A stretch of DNA of 64,000 bases, taken from the NCBI GenBank assembly GCA_900119625.1, contig FPKD01000004.1, forward strand, positions 1-64,000. The letters run 5' to 3'. The notes under the pieces are model-generated. The model was not told the origin of the DNA. It was given only the letters and a program-made list of their open reading frames with translations, and made no database searches. Below, piece by piece: positions 9,478 through 17,907 of this stretch. A program made the position numbers and the translations under genes. This DNA comes from Olsenella sp. kh2p3 (GTDB lineage Bacteria; Actinomycetota; Coriobacteriia; Coriobacteriales; Atopobiaceae). Numbering within the stretch: position 1 is the stretch's first letter; every line of letters begins with the position of its first letter.

Positions 9478-9689
9478 CGTTCGTAAATTTCGTTCGTAAT
9501 TACATAAAAATAGTTACATATATATAACTATTAAGTGATACATCATTCAATAAAATATTAAAAACCGCAGCTAGAAAGCATGAATGCACAATGATTCAAT
9601 AGACCGCTGAGCGACATTGGGGAAAATTTGCGCCGAGAATATGAACAATTAGTTGCGAAGGTGTTCGTTTAGTGTCACAGTTACGAACG
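9478..9689. promoter_or_regulatory. divergent promoter region with three CGTTCGTAA operator candidates
   Basis: The 414-nt gap between deoR and the EIIA gene is strikingly AT-rich. CGTTCGTAA occurs as direct repeats at 9478-9486 and 9491-9499 (13-nt step) and inverted at 9681-9689. The last also forms GTTCGT-N14-ACGAAC (9663-9688). Distant repeated half-sites of this kind suit a DeoR-type repressor that loops DNA. I see no gene in the gap. Confidence 0.55.
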
Positions 9690-9747
9690 GTCATTGAGGG
9701 GCGGCCGTACGTGGTTGCCCGAGATTCAAGGAAGGGTAGGTGGTTGC

Positions 9748-10203
9748 ATGCTCAGCGATCTTCTCGATGAGAGCCTAGTTCAGCTCAACGTCGAGGCGAG
9801 CGACTGGGAGGATGCCATTCGCAAGGCAACGGCTCCTCTGGTTGCCAATGGCAAGGTGACGGAGGGCTACGTTGACGACATCATCAAGGGTGTCCACGAA
9901 CTTGGCCCGTACATCGTGATCACGGAGCACGTGGCGCTCCCGCACGCCCGTCCCGAGAGCGGAGCTCTCGAGTCTGCCGTGGGTATTGTGACGCTCAAGA
10001 ATCCTGTCGAGTTTGGCAGCGAGGACAACGATCCGGTGAAGTACCTGTTCCCGCTCAGCGCGAAGGACAACGACTCGCATCTGAGTGCGCTTCAGTCGTT
10101 GGTCGAGCTTCTTTCCGATCCGGACTTCTTTACCAAGCTCGACGCCTGCAAGGATGCAAAGGAAGTCGTGGACCTTGTCCACGCTAAGGAAAGGGGTATG
10201 TAA
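9748..10203 (+). CDS. PTS sugar transporter subunit IIA (fructose/ascorbate type)
   Basis: This 151-aa EIIA accepts phosphate from HPr and passes it to EIIB. The active-site histidine is His66 in HVALPHARPES, the family signature, and the C-terminal half is typical (SHLSALQSLVELLSDPDF). I start it at ATG 9748, which has GGAAGGG upstream; a longer frame from 9694 lacks a clear ribosome site. It is the first gene of the sugar island and shares one base with EIIB (TAATG). UlaC/SgaA and fructose EIIA proteins share this fold, so the substrate cannot be read from this subunit. Confidence 0.88.
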   Translation: MLSDLLDESLVQLNVEASDWEDAIRKATAPLVANGKVTEGYVDDIIKGVHELGPYIVITEHVALPHARPESGALESAVGIVTLKNPVEFGSEDNDPVKYLFPLSAKDNDSHLSALQSLVELLSDPDFFTKLDACKDAKEVVDLVHAKERGM

Positions 10204-10514
10204 TGGACCGCAAGTATCACGCTCTGGTGTGCTGCCGCGCTGGCATGGGCTCTTCGATGATGCTCAAGATCAAGTGCGACCAGGTCATCAAAGAGGACAA
10301 CCTCCCCATCGAGACCGAGCACGGCAACCTCGACTCCATCATCGGCTTCCGTGGCGACCTCGTGATCACGATGATCGACCTCACCGAGGAGCTTTCCCAG
10401 GATCCCCGCGTTCCCTCCGCGATTGGCATCAAGAACCTCGTCGACAAGAACGAGATCCGCGAGAAGCTTCACGCGTGGCTTGACGAGCACAAGGGCGAGG
10501 AGCCCCGCAGGTAG
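10203..10514 (+). CDS. PTS sugar transporter subunit IIB (ascorbate/lactose type)
   Basis: A 103-aa EIIB with the phosphocysteine loop VCCRAGMGSSMM near the N-terminus. By alignment with C-G-N-G-M-G of SgaB-like proteins, Cys11 is the likely phosphorylated residue; Cys10 is adjacent. The ATG overlaps the EIIA stop by one base, so the two are translationally coupled. It passes phosphate to the sugar bound by EIIC. The C-terminus is charged (EHKGEEPRR). Confidence 0.87.
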   Translation: MDRKYHALVCCRAGMGSSMMLKIKCDQVIKEDNLPIETEHGNLDSIIGFRGDLVITMIDLTEELSQDPRVPSAIGIKNLVDKNEIREKLHAWLDEHKGEEPRR

Positions 10515-10587
10515 CAAACACGTAGCTGGGTAGGACAACGCACCACACGAGCGGGAGAACCCGCAGTTTCATCGGAAGGATTATCAC

Positions 10588-11898
10588 ATGCTGAACGCAT
10601 TCCTCATGCAGATGAGGGACACAGCGCTGATTATGGGCATCATCGCCCTTGTCGGCCTGCTCCTGCAGAAGAAGTCGGCGGTTGATACGTTTGCCGGCAC
10701 CGTCAAGACCATCATCGGCTTCATGATCTTCAACATCGGCTCCAGCGCCATGTCCGCACAGATCACCACCTTTGGCGCCATGTTCTCCACCGCCTTCAAC
10801 GTGCAGGGCGTCGTGACGCAGGTCGAGGTCGCAACCTCTCTCGCGCTTGACACCTACGGCACCGAGGTCGCCCTAGTCATGGTCTTCGGCTTCGTCATGA
10901 ACCTCGTATTCGCCAAGATCACCCCTTGGAAGGCAATCTTCCTGACCGGTCAGCACTTCCTGTACTTCGCCTGCGTCCTCGCGCTGGTCTTCATCGCCCT
11001 GGGCGCCCCCATCGCCGTCACCGTCATCTGCGGCGGCGTTGTCCTCGGCTTCTGCGGCGCTGCCCTGCCGTCGCTCTGCCAGCCCTTCGTTGAGAAGCTC
11101 ACTGGCTCCAACGACTTCGCCATCGGTCACTTCAACTGCATCGGCTACGCTTTCTCCGGCTACTGCGGCAAGCTCTTCGCCAAGAAGAACGAGAAGGAGA
11201 TCGAGAACAACGAGGTCAAGGAGGCCAACCTCCCCGAGTTCTTCAAGCTCTTCCGTGACTTCGTCTTCTCCGTGGCCCTGTTCATGATCGTGCTCTTCTA
11301 CATCGTGACCATCGCCTGCTTCGTGACCGGTCACTTTGGTGACACCCTTGCCAACGGCAAGCCCTTCACCTCCTACTTCGGCAACGACATCTGGTGGATC
11401 TGGCCGTTCCTCGCTGGCCTCCAGTTCGCCGCTGGCATGTCCGTCCTGATCTACGGCGTGCGTCAGTTCATCGCCGAGATCACCGCAGCCTTCGTGGGTA
11501 TCTCCGAGAAGCTCATCCCCGATGCCCGTCCTGCCGTCGACTGCCCCGCCATCTTCCCGTTCGCGCCTGACGCCGTCATCATCGGCTTCATCGGCTCGTT
11601 CCTCGGTGGCCTCGTTGCCATGGCTTTCATGGTCGCCTTCCACAGCCCGACCATCATGATTCCTGCTGCCGGCATCTGCTTCTTCTCTGGTGGCACCTGC
11701 GGCGTCTGCGGCTATGCCTACGGTGGCTGGCGTGGCGCCCTGCTCGGCTCGTTCCTCGTTGGCATCTTCCTCTGCGCCGGCCCGCTGATCCTCTATCCTG
11801 CGTTCGCCTCGCTCGGAATCGCCGGCGCCTCGTTCCCCAACGTCGACTACAACATTGTCGGCTCGATCATCTACGGCATCGGCAGCCTCTTCGCCTAG
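10588..11898 (+). CDS. PTS transporter subunit IIC, ascorbate (UlaA/SgaT) family
   Basis: A 436-aa integral membrane protein with about ten hydrophobic segments. Family sequence includes LVGLLLQKKSAVDTFAGTVK near the N-terminus, TGQHFLYFACVLALVF, NDFAIGHFNCIGY and, near the end, the glycine-rich GICFFSGGTCGVCGYAYGG. It is the translocating channel of the EIIA/EIIB system directly upstream. The family includes the L-ascorbate transporter, but the operon lacks UlaG lactonase and UlaD decarboxylase, so ascorbate is unlikely. A GGAAGG ribosome site precedes the ATG. Confidence 0.9.
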   Translation: MLNAFLMQMRDTALIMGIIALVGLLLQKKSAVDTFAGTVKTIIGFMIFNIGSSAMSAQITTFGAMFSTAFNVQGVVTQVEVATSLALDTYGTEVALVMVFGFVMNLVFAKITPWKAIFLTGQHFLYFACVLALVFIALGAPIAVTVICGGVVLGFCGAALPSLCQPFVEKLTGSNDFAIGHFNCIGYAFSGYCGKLFAKKNEKEIENNEVKEANLPEFFKLFRDFVFSVALFMIVLFYIVTIACFVTGHFGDTLANGKPFTSYFGNDIWWIWPFLAGLQFAAGMSVLIYGVRQFIAEITAAFVGISEKLIPDARPAVDCPAIFPFAPDAVIIGFIGSFLGGLVAMAFMVAFHSPTIMIPAAGICFFSGGTCGVCGYAYGGWRGALLGSFLVGIFLCAGPLILYPAFASLGIAGASFPNVDYNIVGSIIYGIGSLFA

Positions 11899-11949
11899 TC
11901 GTACGGGAACCAGAATTGCACTTCCTACTCAGCCCTAGCGTTTGATTTC

Positions 11950-11981
11950 AGGGGCGCCCGCGGCACGCCACGGGCGCCCCT
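11950..11981 (+). terminator. hairpin between EIIC and the next gene
   Basis: AGGGGCGCCCG (11950-11960) pairs perfectly with CGGGCGCCCCT (11971-11981) around a ten-base loop. Only TT follows, so it is more likely an attenuator or mRNA-stabilising structure after the transporter genes than a full terminator. Confidence 0.5.
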
Positions 11982-12051
11982 TCGCCAATCTGGGAACAAG
12001 CGGTCCCATCGGACGCAACGACACCGGTGTGGGCAACACGAAGGGAGACCA

Positions 12052-12792
12052 GTGGCACATAAGAAGCAAAACAGCAAAGCATCCTCCGCAAGGTCCAACC
12101 CCAAAGCCGTCGAGCGCGACGAGGCCGACAAGAGCAAGCCGGCTGCATCCACCGAGCCTTCGAAGGGTCCGCAGAAGATCGGGGGCCACGCTCAGGACTC
12201 CTCCGCCGACAAGGCGAGAAGGGCGAGCGACGCGGTTCTCGGAGACATCATCGGGATGGCCAAGCCAATAGCCATTCCCGATTTGCCCGAGGACGAGCTT
12301 GAGCTCTCGGTTGGGGAGGACAGGAAGAGGCTCTTGCTTCAGGGCGTGCTCCTCCTCCTTGCGGTGCTCGCCTTGCTCTTCCTCACCTTCTGGTTTGGCG
12401 TTGTGGCCAACGCCTCCGGCAACGTGTGGTTCCTCCTGGCGCTCATCCTGTCGCTCACCGCCGCGTGGTTCGTGTCAAAGCGTATGGGTAGGTTCCTCGG
12501 CAAGTTCTTCATGAAGACCGGAGTCGTCGACTTTGGCAGCAAGTACGTCTACATCTACGAGAAGTCAGATCCCAAGGAGGCCACGGTCGTCACGTACAAG
12601 GACGTCAAGTTCTACAAGACCGTGCGTCAGGGCAACTCCATTCGCCTCCTCCTCTGGGGCGACTGGGTCAAGCATCCGTCTGGCTATCTCTACTTGGGCA
12701 TCACGCGCCCGTTCATGGCAGACACGCTTGGCTCCCTGGAAACCCAGATTTGCGAGACTCTGGCACGTCACCACGTCAAGGAAAAGAAGTAG
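12052..12792 (+). CDS. membrane protein of unknown function, two TM helices
   Basis: I do not recognise a named family. The 246-aa protein starts at GTG (AAGGGAGACCA just upstream). Residues 1-80 are polar, Lys/Ser/Asp-rich and probably disordered. Two hydrophobic helices follow (about 95-118 and 124-142, starting LLLQGVLLLLAVLALLFL), then a basic KRMGRFLGKFF segment and a beta-rich cytosolic domain with YVYIYEKSDPKEATVVTYKD. It sits between the PTS and the isomerase gene in the same direction, so it is probably co-expressed with the island. Its function is unknown. Confidence 0.7.
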   Translation: MAHKKQNSKASSARSNPKAVERDEADKSKPAASTEPSKGPQKIGGHAQDSSADKARRASDAVLGDIIGMAKPIAIPDLPEDELELSVGEDRKRLLLQGVLLLLAVLALLFLTFWFGVVANASGNVWFLLALILSLTAAWFVSKRMGRFLGKFFMKTGVVDFGSKYVYIYEKSDPKEATVVTYKDVKFYKTVRQGNSIRLLLWGDWVKHPSGYLYLGITRPFMADTLGSLETQICETLARHHVKEKK

Positions 12793-12836
12793 CGCCGGAA
12801 CGATTCCGGCTCCTACATAGAAGGAAAGGGGAAACA

Positions 12837-13445
12837 ATGGCAACTGATAAGGAGCAGGTCGAGGAGTTCCTCGGCATTGTGAAGACCTCGCTCGACGAGT
12901 ACGTCGCTGGCATCGACTTTGATGCCCTGAGCGCCGCCAAGCAGCTCATCCTCGACGCCGAGAAGAATGGTGGCCGCGTGCACGTGACGGGCATCGGCAA
13001 GCCTGGCCACGTATCCGGCTATGCAGCCTCGCTCTTCTCGTCGACCGGCACGCCCACCTACGAGCTTCACGGGACCGAGTGCGTTCACGGCAGTGCTGGC
13101 CAGGTGCTTCCTGGCGACATTGTGATCGCCATCTCCAACTCTGGTGAGACCGGCGAGCTCAAGGCTACCGTCACCTGCCTCAAGAAGAATGGTGCCAAGA
13201 TCATCGCCCTCACGGGCAACCCGCAGTCCTGGCTTGCCCAGCAGGGTGACGTTGTACTAGTCGCAGGCGTCAAGCAGGAGGGCGACTCCATGAACAAGCC
13301 GCCACGCGCCTCCATTCTGGCCGAGGTCATCGAGCTGCAGTGCCTCTCCATTCTGCTGCAGAACGAGTTTGGCCTCACTCCCGAGAAGTACGTCACCTGG
13401 CACCCAGGCGGAGCCCTCGGCGCCTCCATCCGCGCAGGCAAGTAG
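12837..13445 (+). CDS. SIS-domain sugar-phosphate isomerase (KdsD/GutQ-like)
   Basis: A single sugar-isomerase (SIS) domain of 202 aa. The family motifs are GRVHVTGIGKPGHVSGYAAS, the phosphosugar loop AISNSGETGELKATV and the C-terminal YVTWHPGGALGASI. It resembles the N-terminal part of arabinose-5-phosphate isomerases but lacks their CBS pair. The start at 12837 follows GGAAAGGGGA; a longer frame begins inside the preceding gene. In this operon it probably interconverts an aldose and ketose phosphate, or an epimer, delivered by the PTS. Confidence 0.85.
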   Translation: MATDKEQVEEFLGIVKTSLDEYVAGIDFDALSAAKQLILDAEKNGGRVHVTGIGKPGHVSGYAASLFSSTGTPTYELHGTECVHGSAGQVLPGDIVIAISNSGETGELKATVTCLKKNGAKIIALTGNPQSWLAQQGDVVLVAGVKQEGDSMNKPPRASILAEVIELQCLSILLQNEFGLTPEKYVTWHPGGALGASIRAGK

Positions 13446-13486
13446 TAGACCCATCCGTAAGGACAGGCAGAAAGGCAGTTTCAAGC

Positions 13487-14383
13487 ATGTCAACGTTCTC
13501 CGGGGTCATCGTCCCCATGGTCACGCCGTTCAGGCGCGACGAAGGCCAGACCATCAACTACGAGGCGGGCGAGCAGCTCGTTGAGAGGATTATCGCGGGC
13601 GGTGCGAGCGGCATCTTCACCTTCGGCTCCAACGGCGAGTTCCACGTGTGCACGCCGGACGAGAAGATAGAGTTCTCGAAGTTCGTGATCGAGAAGGTCG
13701 CCGGCCGCGTGCCCGTCTACGTGGGAACCGGCTCCTGCTCCACGCGCGAGGCCGTGGAGATGTCCAAGCGCGCCGAGGACGCCGGCGCCTCAGCCGTCTC
13801 GGTCATCAACCCCTACTTCATGAAGGTCTCCGATGCCGAGATCGAGGGCTACTACGAGGCTGTCGCCGAGAGCGTCAAGATTCCCGTGCTCATGTACAAC
13901 ATCCCCAAGTCCACGGGCACCAACCTCTCGCCCGAGGTCGTGGCGCGCGTCGCCGAGATCGACAACGTCAAGGGCGTGAAGGACTCCTCCGGCAACATGG
14001 AGAACCTCGCCGCCTACATCGAGGCCGCCAGGGGTAAGGACGTCGACGTGCTCGTGGGCTCCGACGGCAAGATTTCCGCCGCCCATGCGCTCGGCGCCTC
14101 AGGCGCCATCGCCGGTACCGCCAACCTCATCACTAACGTAGTCGTGTCGCTGTGGCGCGCCCTCGAGGAGGGCGACTCCGAGGCCGCTGCGTCCTACCAG
14201 GCAGACGTCGAGCCCATCCGCGACGTCCTGCACATGGGCTCCACGCCCCAGACGCTCAAGCGCGCTCTCGAGCTCGCCGGCGTCCCCGTGGGCCCGGCCA
14301 GGAGGCCCGTGGCGGAGACCACGCCCGAGGTGGACGAGAAGGTCCGCGCCATGCTCGACCACTACGGCATCGCGCACGAGTAG
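13487..14383 (+). CDS. DHDPS/N-acetylneuraminate lyase family aldolase
   Basis: A 298-aa TIM-barrel class-I aldolase. The Schiff-base lysine is in NVKGVKDSSGN (about residue 165), the catalytic tyrosine is in VLMYNIPKSTG, and the carboxylate-binding loop is FGSNGEFHVCT, near the family's GTTGE. Chain length and context (PTS, SIS isomerase, KDPG-type aldolase, no lysine genes) point to a 2-keto-3-deoxy sugar-acid aldolase rather than biosynthetic DapA. The start at 13487 (MSTFSGVIVP) fits the family N-terminus. The eda-like gene follows after 33 nt. Confidence 0.85.
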   Translation: MSTFSGVIVPMVTPFRRDEGQTINYEAGEQLVERIIAGGASGIFTFGSNGEFHVCTPDEKIEFSKFVIEKVAGRVPVYVGTGSCSTREAVEMSKRAEDAGASAVSVINPYFMKVSDAEIEGYYEAVAESVKIPVLMYNIPKSTGTNLSPEVVARVAEIDNVKGVKDSSGNMENLAAYIEAARGKDVDVLVGSDGKISAAHALGASGAIAGTANLITNVVVSLWRALEEGDSEAAASYQADVEPIRDVLHMGSTPQTLKRALELAGVPVGPARRPVAETTPEVDEKVRAMLDHYGIAHE

Positions 14384-14416
14384 CGTGCAGGTATAGCGAG
14401 AAAGAGGGAGAAAAAA

Positions 14417-15064
14417 ATGCAGCTTCAGAAGGCCAAGGTCACCGAGAGACTCGCGCAGATCGGCGCGTTCGCCGTCGTGAGGGTCGAGACCGTCGAGCGC
14501 GGCCTGGAGATCGCGGACGGCCTGGTCAGGGGTGGCGTGCCCGCAATGGAGATCTCCTACACCAACGCTAATGCCGGCGACGTGATTGCCGCTGTTAAGG
14601 CCAAGTACGGTGACAAGATGTGCGTTGGCGCCGGCACCGTGATGGAGGCCGCCACCGCCCGCCTCGCCATCATGTCGGGCGCCGAGTTCGTCGTGGCCAA
14701 CATGGAGTCCGAGGAGGTCGCGCGCGTGTGCAACCTCTACCAGGTCCCCTATGCGCCGGGCTGCACTACGGTCACCGAGGCTGTGAAGGGCCTTGAGATG
14801 GGCGCTGCCTACATCAAGTGCTTCCCCATCTCCAACACCTATGGCGTCCAGCTCGTGAAGCTGTTCAAGACCCCCACGCCTTGGATGCCCCTCATGGCCT
14901 CCGGTGGCATCAACCTCGACAACCTTGCCGAGTGGGTGCGCGCCGGCGTTGACACCTGCGGCATGGGAAGCCTGCTCACCAAGGGCTCCGCGGACGAGAT
15001 CGCCGCAAATGCCGCCGAGGTGCGCCGCATCATCGACGAAACCCGCGCGGAGATGGGCGAGTAG
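14417..15064 (+). CDS. KDPG/KHG-type aldolase (Eda family)
   Basis: A 215-aa class-I aldolase. The Schiff-base lysine lies in AAYIKCFPISN, matching FKFFPA of E. coli Eda, and the catalytic glutamate lies in VPAMEISYTN. GAGTVM and MASGGINLDN are also family motifs. Eda-type enzymes split 2-keto-3-deoxy-6-phosphogluconate or 4-hydroxy-2-oxoglutarate to pyruvate plus an aldehyde. The gene follows the DapA-like aldolase by 33 nt, with AAAGAGGGAG before the ATG. Two pyruvate-forming aldolases in tandem is unusual and hints at two related substrates or epimers. Confidence 0.87.
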   Translation: MQLQKAKVTERLAQIGAFAVVRVETVERGLEIADGLVRGGVPAMEISYTNANAGDVIAAVKAKYGDKMCVGAGTVMEAATARLAIMSGAEFVVANMESEEVARVCNLYQVPYAPGCTTVTEAVKGLEMGAAYIKCFPISNTYGVQLVKLFKTPTPWMPLMASGGINLDNLAEWVRAGVDTCGMGSLLTKGSADEIAANAAEVRRIIDETRAEMGE

Positions 15065-15307
15065 GTCTAGGTCAGAACCATAGATGCCAGAAAGGCGGTC
15101 GTGTGGGTCTTCGCGTGCGCGTTGCCCTGCACGGCCGCTTCTCTTATCGCGACGCTGCGCCCCCATCACCTAACCTGCATACCTCACGGCGTTCACGGAC
15201 CGAAGCCGACAGGTGGGCGGTAGGTACGCCTCGTTCACGAGGACTCTGCATAGCATGGAATATGCCGCATATTTGCGGTCCACATGGCAAGTTGAGGGAG
15301 GATCGTC

Positions 15308-15994
15308 ATGAAGTTCTTTATTGACACAGCGGACCTGGACGAGATCAAGCAGGCGGAGAGCTGGGGGGTTCTCGCCGGCGTTACCACCAACCCGTCGCTC
15401 TATGCAAAGACTGGCGGAAAGCTGGCCGACTTCGAGGACCACATGGTCAAGATCTGCAAGATCTGCGAGGGACTGCCCGTCTCGGCGGAGTCCCAGGCAA
15501 AGACCACCGAGGGCATGATTGCCGATGGCGAGCGCCTCGCTTCTCTCGCACCCAACATCGTGATCAAGCTCCCCATCTGCGAGGAGAGCCTTCCCGCTAC
15601 GCACACGCTTGCCAAGGAGGGCATCCGCGTCAACATGACGCTTGTCTTCTCGGCTCCTCAGGCGCTTCTCGCCGCCTCTGCCGGCGCCCGCTACATCAGC
15701 CCCTTCGTTGGCCGCTTCGATGACATTGGCGACGACGGCATCCAGCAGCTCGCTACCGTGGTTCAGTGCGTCAAGAACTACACCTACGGCTACTGGGACG
15801 AGGAGGACGGCCCCGAGATCATCACCGCCTCCGTGCGCACCCCCAACCACGTGACCCAGGCGGCTCTCCTGGGTGCAGACATTGCAACCGTGCCCTTCGC
15901 CGCGCTCAAGAAGTGCCTGCGCCACCCGCTCACCGACCAAGGTCGCGAGCGCTTCGACGCGGATTGGGCTAAGGTCACAGGGGAGCAGGCCTAG
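15308..15994 (+). CDS. transaldolase / fructose-6-phosphate aldolase (TalC/MipB type)
   Basis: A 228-aa small-type transaldolase. MKFFIDTADLDEI and the loop GVTTNPSLYAKT are diagnostic, and the Schiff-base lysine is in NIVIKLP. SPFVGRFDDIG and VRTPNHVTQAALLGADIATV complete the pattern. It moves dihydroxyacetone units between sugar phosphates, or splits fructose 6-phosphate in the FSA subgroup. A strong GGGAGGA site precedes the ATG. A 243-nt gap with a small inverted repeat (CCGCA-TGCGG near 15273) precedes it, so it may have its own promoter. The transketolase pair follows immediately. Confidence 0.93.
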   Translation: MKFFIDTADLDEIKQAESWGVLAGVTTNPSLYAKTGGKLADFEDHMVKICKICEGLPVSAESQAKTTEGMIADGERLASLAPNIVIKLPICEESLPATHTLAKEGIRVNMTLVFSAPQALLAASAGARYISPFVGRFDDIGDDGIQQLATVVQCVKNYTYGYWDEEDGPEIITASVRTPNHVTQAALLGADIATVPFAALKKCLRHPLTDQGRERFDADWAKVTGEQA

Positions 15995-16019
15995 CCACGA
16001 CCGTCTCGAGAGGAGACAC

Positions 16020-16886
16020 ATGAGCACAACGAGAACGACGCACGAGGTGCGGCTCATCGCAAACTCGATGCGCCACGACATCATCACCATGGTGTCGAAG
16101 GCAAAGTCGGGGCACCCCGGCGGGTCGCTGTCATGCACGGACATCCTTGCGACGCTGTTCTTCACAGGTGTGATGAACTACGACGAGGATGACCCCGCAA
16201 GCCCCCAGAGGGACTTCCTCATTCTCTCGAAGGGCCATGCAGCGCCGGCGCTCTATGCCGCATTCCACCAGGTTGGCTGGGTCCGCGATGACGAGCTGGG
16301 GACGCTCCGCCAGCTTGGCACGCGTCTGCAGGGACACCCCGACAGGAACGCGCTGCCGGGCGTAGAGGTCTGCTCTGGCTCTCTTGGACAGGGACTCTCC
16401 ATTGCCGCCGGCGCGGCACTGGGATTCAAGGCGGACGCACCAGAGGGCTCCCGCCCGCGTCACGTGTTCTGCGTGTGCGGTGACGGTGAGCTGCAGGAGG
16501 GGTCCAACTGGGAGGCGCTGATGTTTGCCCCCAACCACGGGCTCTCCAACCTCACCATGTTCCTCGACCTCAACAACCTGCAGATTGATGGCGATGTTCG
16601 CAAGGTCAACTCCCTGGGTGACGTCGACGCCAAGCTTGCGGCCTTTGGCTGGCACGTTATCCACACCGATGGCCATGACATCGAGCGCCTGCACGCCGCG
16701 GTTGAGGACGCGCTCGCCTTCTCGGCGGCGCCCACTGCCATTGTGTGCGACACCATCAAGGGCAAGGGCGTCTCGTTCATGGAGGACGAGGCAGGCTGGC
16801 ACGGCAAGGCTCCCAACGAGGAAGAGACCGCGCTTGCGCTGGCCGACCTCGATGCAGAGCGCGCCCAGATCGAAAAGGAGGCCTAG
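16020..16886 (+). CDS. transketolase, N-terminal subunit (TPP-binding)
   Basis: The first half of a split transketolase, 288 aa. HPGGSLSCTDILATLFF and the thiamine diphosphate/Mg motif GDGELQEGSNWEA through LDLNNLQIDG are clear. It pairs with the next gene to form a full enzyme that moves two-carbon units between pentose, hexose and triose phosphates. The start at 16020 has AGAGGAG upstream; a longer frame from 15873 lies within the transaldolase gene. The stop is two nt before the partner's ATG. Confidence 0.93.
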   Translation: MSTTRTTHEVRLIANSMRHDIITMVSKAKSGHPGGSLSCTDILATLFFTGVMNYDEDDPASPQRDFLILSKGHAAPALYAAFHQVGWVRDDELGTLRQLGTRLQGHPDRNALPGVEVCSGSLGQGLSIAAGAALGFKADAPEGSRPRHVFCVCGDGELQEGSNWEALMFAPNHGLSNLTMFLDLNNLQIDGDVRKVNSLGDVDAKLAAFGWHVIHTDGHDIERLHAAVEDALAFSAAPTAIVCDTIKGKGVSFMEDEAGWHGKAPNEEETALALADLDAERAQIEKEA

Positions 16887-16888
16887 CC

Positions 16889-17818
16889 ATGGGTAAGAGG
16901 GCAACACGCGAAGCCTTTGGCGAGACGCTCGTCGAGCTGGCTAACGAGGGAATGAACGTCTGCGCGGTCGACGCCGACCTTGCCGGTTCAACCACCACCA
17001 ACAAGCTTCAGAAGGCATACCCCGATCGCTTTGTGGACGTGGGCATTGCCGAGCAGGACATGATTGGCGTGGCTGCGGGTCTTTCCCTTACCGGGCGCAT
17101 CCCCTTCACGGCGTCTTTTGCCGTGTTTGGAGTCGGCCGCTGCTACGACCAGATCAGGAACACCATCTGCGACTCCAACCTCAACGTGAAGGTGTGCCCC
17201 ACGCACGCCGGCATTACGGTGGGCGAGGACGGCGCGACGCACGAGATGCTCGAGGACATCGGCATGATGAGGGCACTCCCCAACATGCGCATTCTCGTGC
17301 CGGCAGACTACCGCGCCGCAAAGGCGGCCATTCGCATTGCCGCTACCACGCCTGGTCCGGTTTACGTGCGCATGGGCCGTCACAAGGTGCCCGAGGTCTA
17401 CGACGAGTCCTTCGTTGGCGGGCTCCCGTATGCGGGCGTCCTGCGCGAGGGGACCGACGTTACCATCCTCGCTTGTGGCGTCGAGGTGGCACAGTCGCTG
17501 GCCGCGGCTGACATCCTGGCGCAGAGCGGCATCTCTGCCGAAGTCATCGACGTGTTCTCGGTTAAACCGCTCGCAGAGGACGTTATTCTTTCCTCCGCCG
17601 AGAAGACCGGTCGCGTTGTTACGGTCGAGGAGCACATGGTCGAGACGGGCATGGGCTCTGCTGTGGCATCGCTTCTTGCGGAGAAGCGCCCAACGCCCAT
17701 GCGTCTTGTGGGCATGAGGAGCTTCGGCACCTCCGCTCCCGGCGACGTGCTTCTCGAGCACTTTGGCCTTGACGGCGCCGGCATTGCCCGTCAGGTCGAG
17801 GAGTTTGTCCGCGCCTAG
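16889..17818 (+). CDS. transketolase, C-terminal subunit (pyrimidine-binding and C-domain)
   Basis: The second half of the split transketolase, 309 aa. The Pyr domain contains DVGIAEQDMIGVAAGLSL, with the catalytic glutamate of the IAEQ motif that activates thiamine diphosphate. The C-terminal domain is typical (TVEEHMVETGMGSAVASLL). It starts at ATG 16889, two nt after the N-subunit, with AAAAGGAGG upstream. It is the last gene of the island; a strong hairpin follows. TAG stop. Confidence 0.93.
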   Translation: MGKRATREAFGETLVELANEGMNVCAVDADLAGSTTTNKLQKAYPDRFVDVGIAEQDMIGVAAGLSLTGRIPFTASFAVFGVGRCYDQIRNTICDSNLNVKVCPTHAGITVGEDGATHEMLEDIGMMRALPNMRILVPADYRAAKAAIRIAATTPGPVYVRMGRHKVPEVYDESFVGGLPYAGVLREGTDVTILACGVEVAQSLAAADILAQSGISAEVIDVFSVKPLAEDVILSSAEKTGRVVTVEEHMVETGMGSAVASLLAEKRPTPMRLVGMRSFGTSAPGDVLLEHFGLDGAGIARQVEEFVRA

Positions 17819-17840
17819 AGGTGGGAGAAACAACGTTCAT

Positions 17841-17882
17841 GCAGGTGCCTGCGACGGTGTAACGGCCGTCGCGGGCGCCTGC
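17841..17882 (+). terminator. terminator hairpin closing the sugar operon
   Basis: A 17-bp stem (17841-17857 with 17866-17882, two G-U pairs, eight-base loop) starts 22 nt after the transketolase stop. No T-run follows, so termination may be factor-assisted. It separates this operon from the convergent doc gene. Confidence 0.7.
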
Positions 17883-17907
17883 TGTGAATAAAGATATTGT
17901 TCAACGG

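Noticed and set aside
9748..11898. L-ascorbate utilisation (ula) operon
   Set aside because: EIIC is of the ascorbate family, but UlaG lactonase, UlaD decarboxylase and the UlaE/UlaF epimerases are absent.
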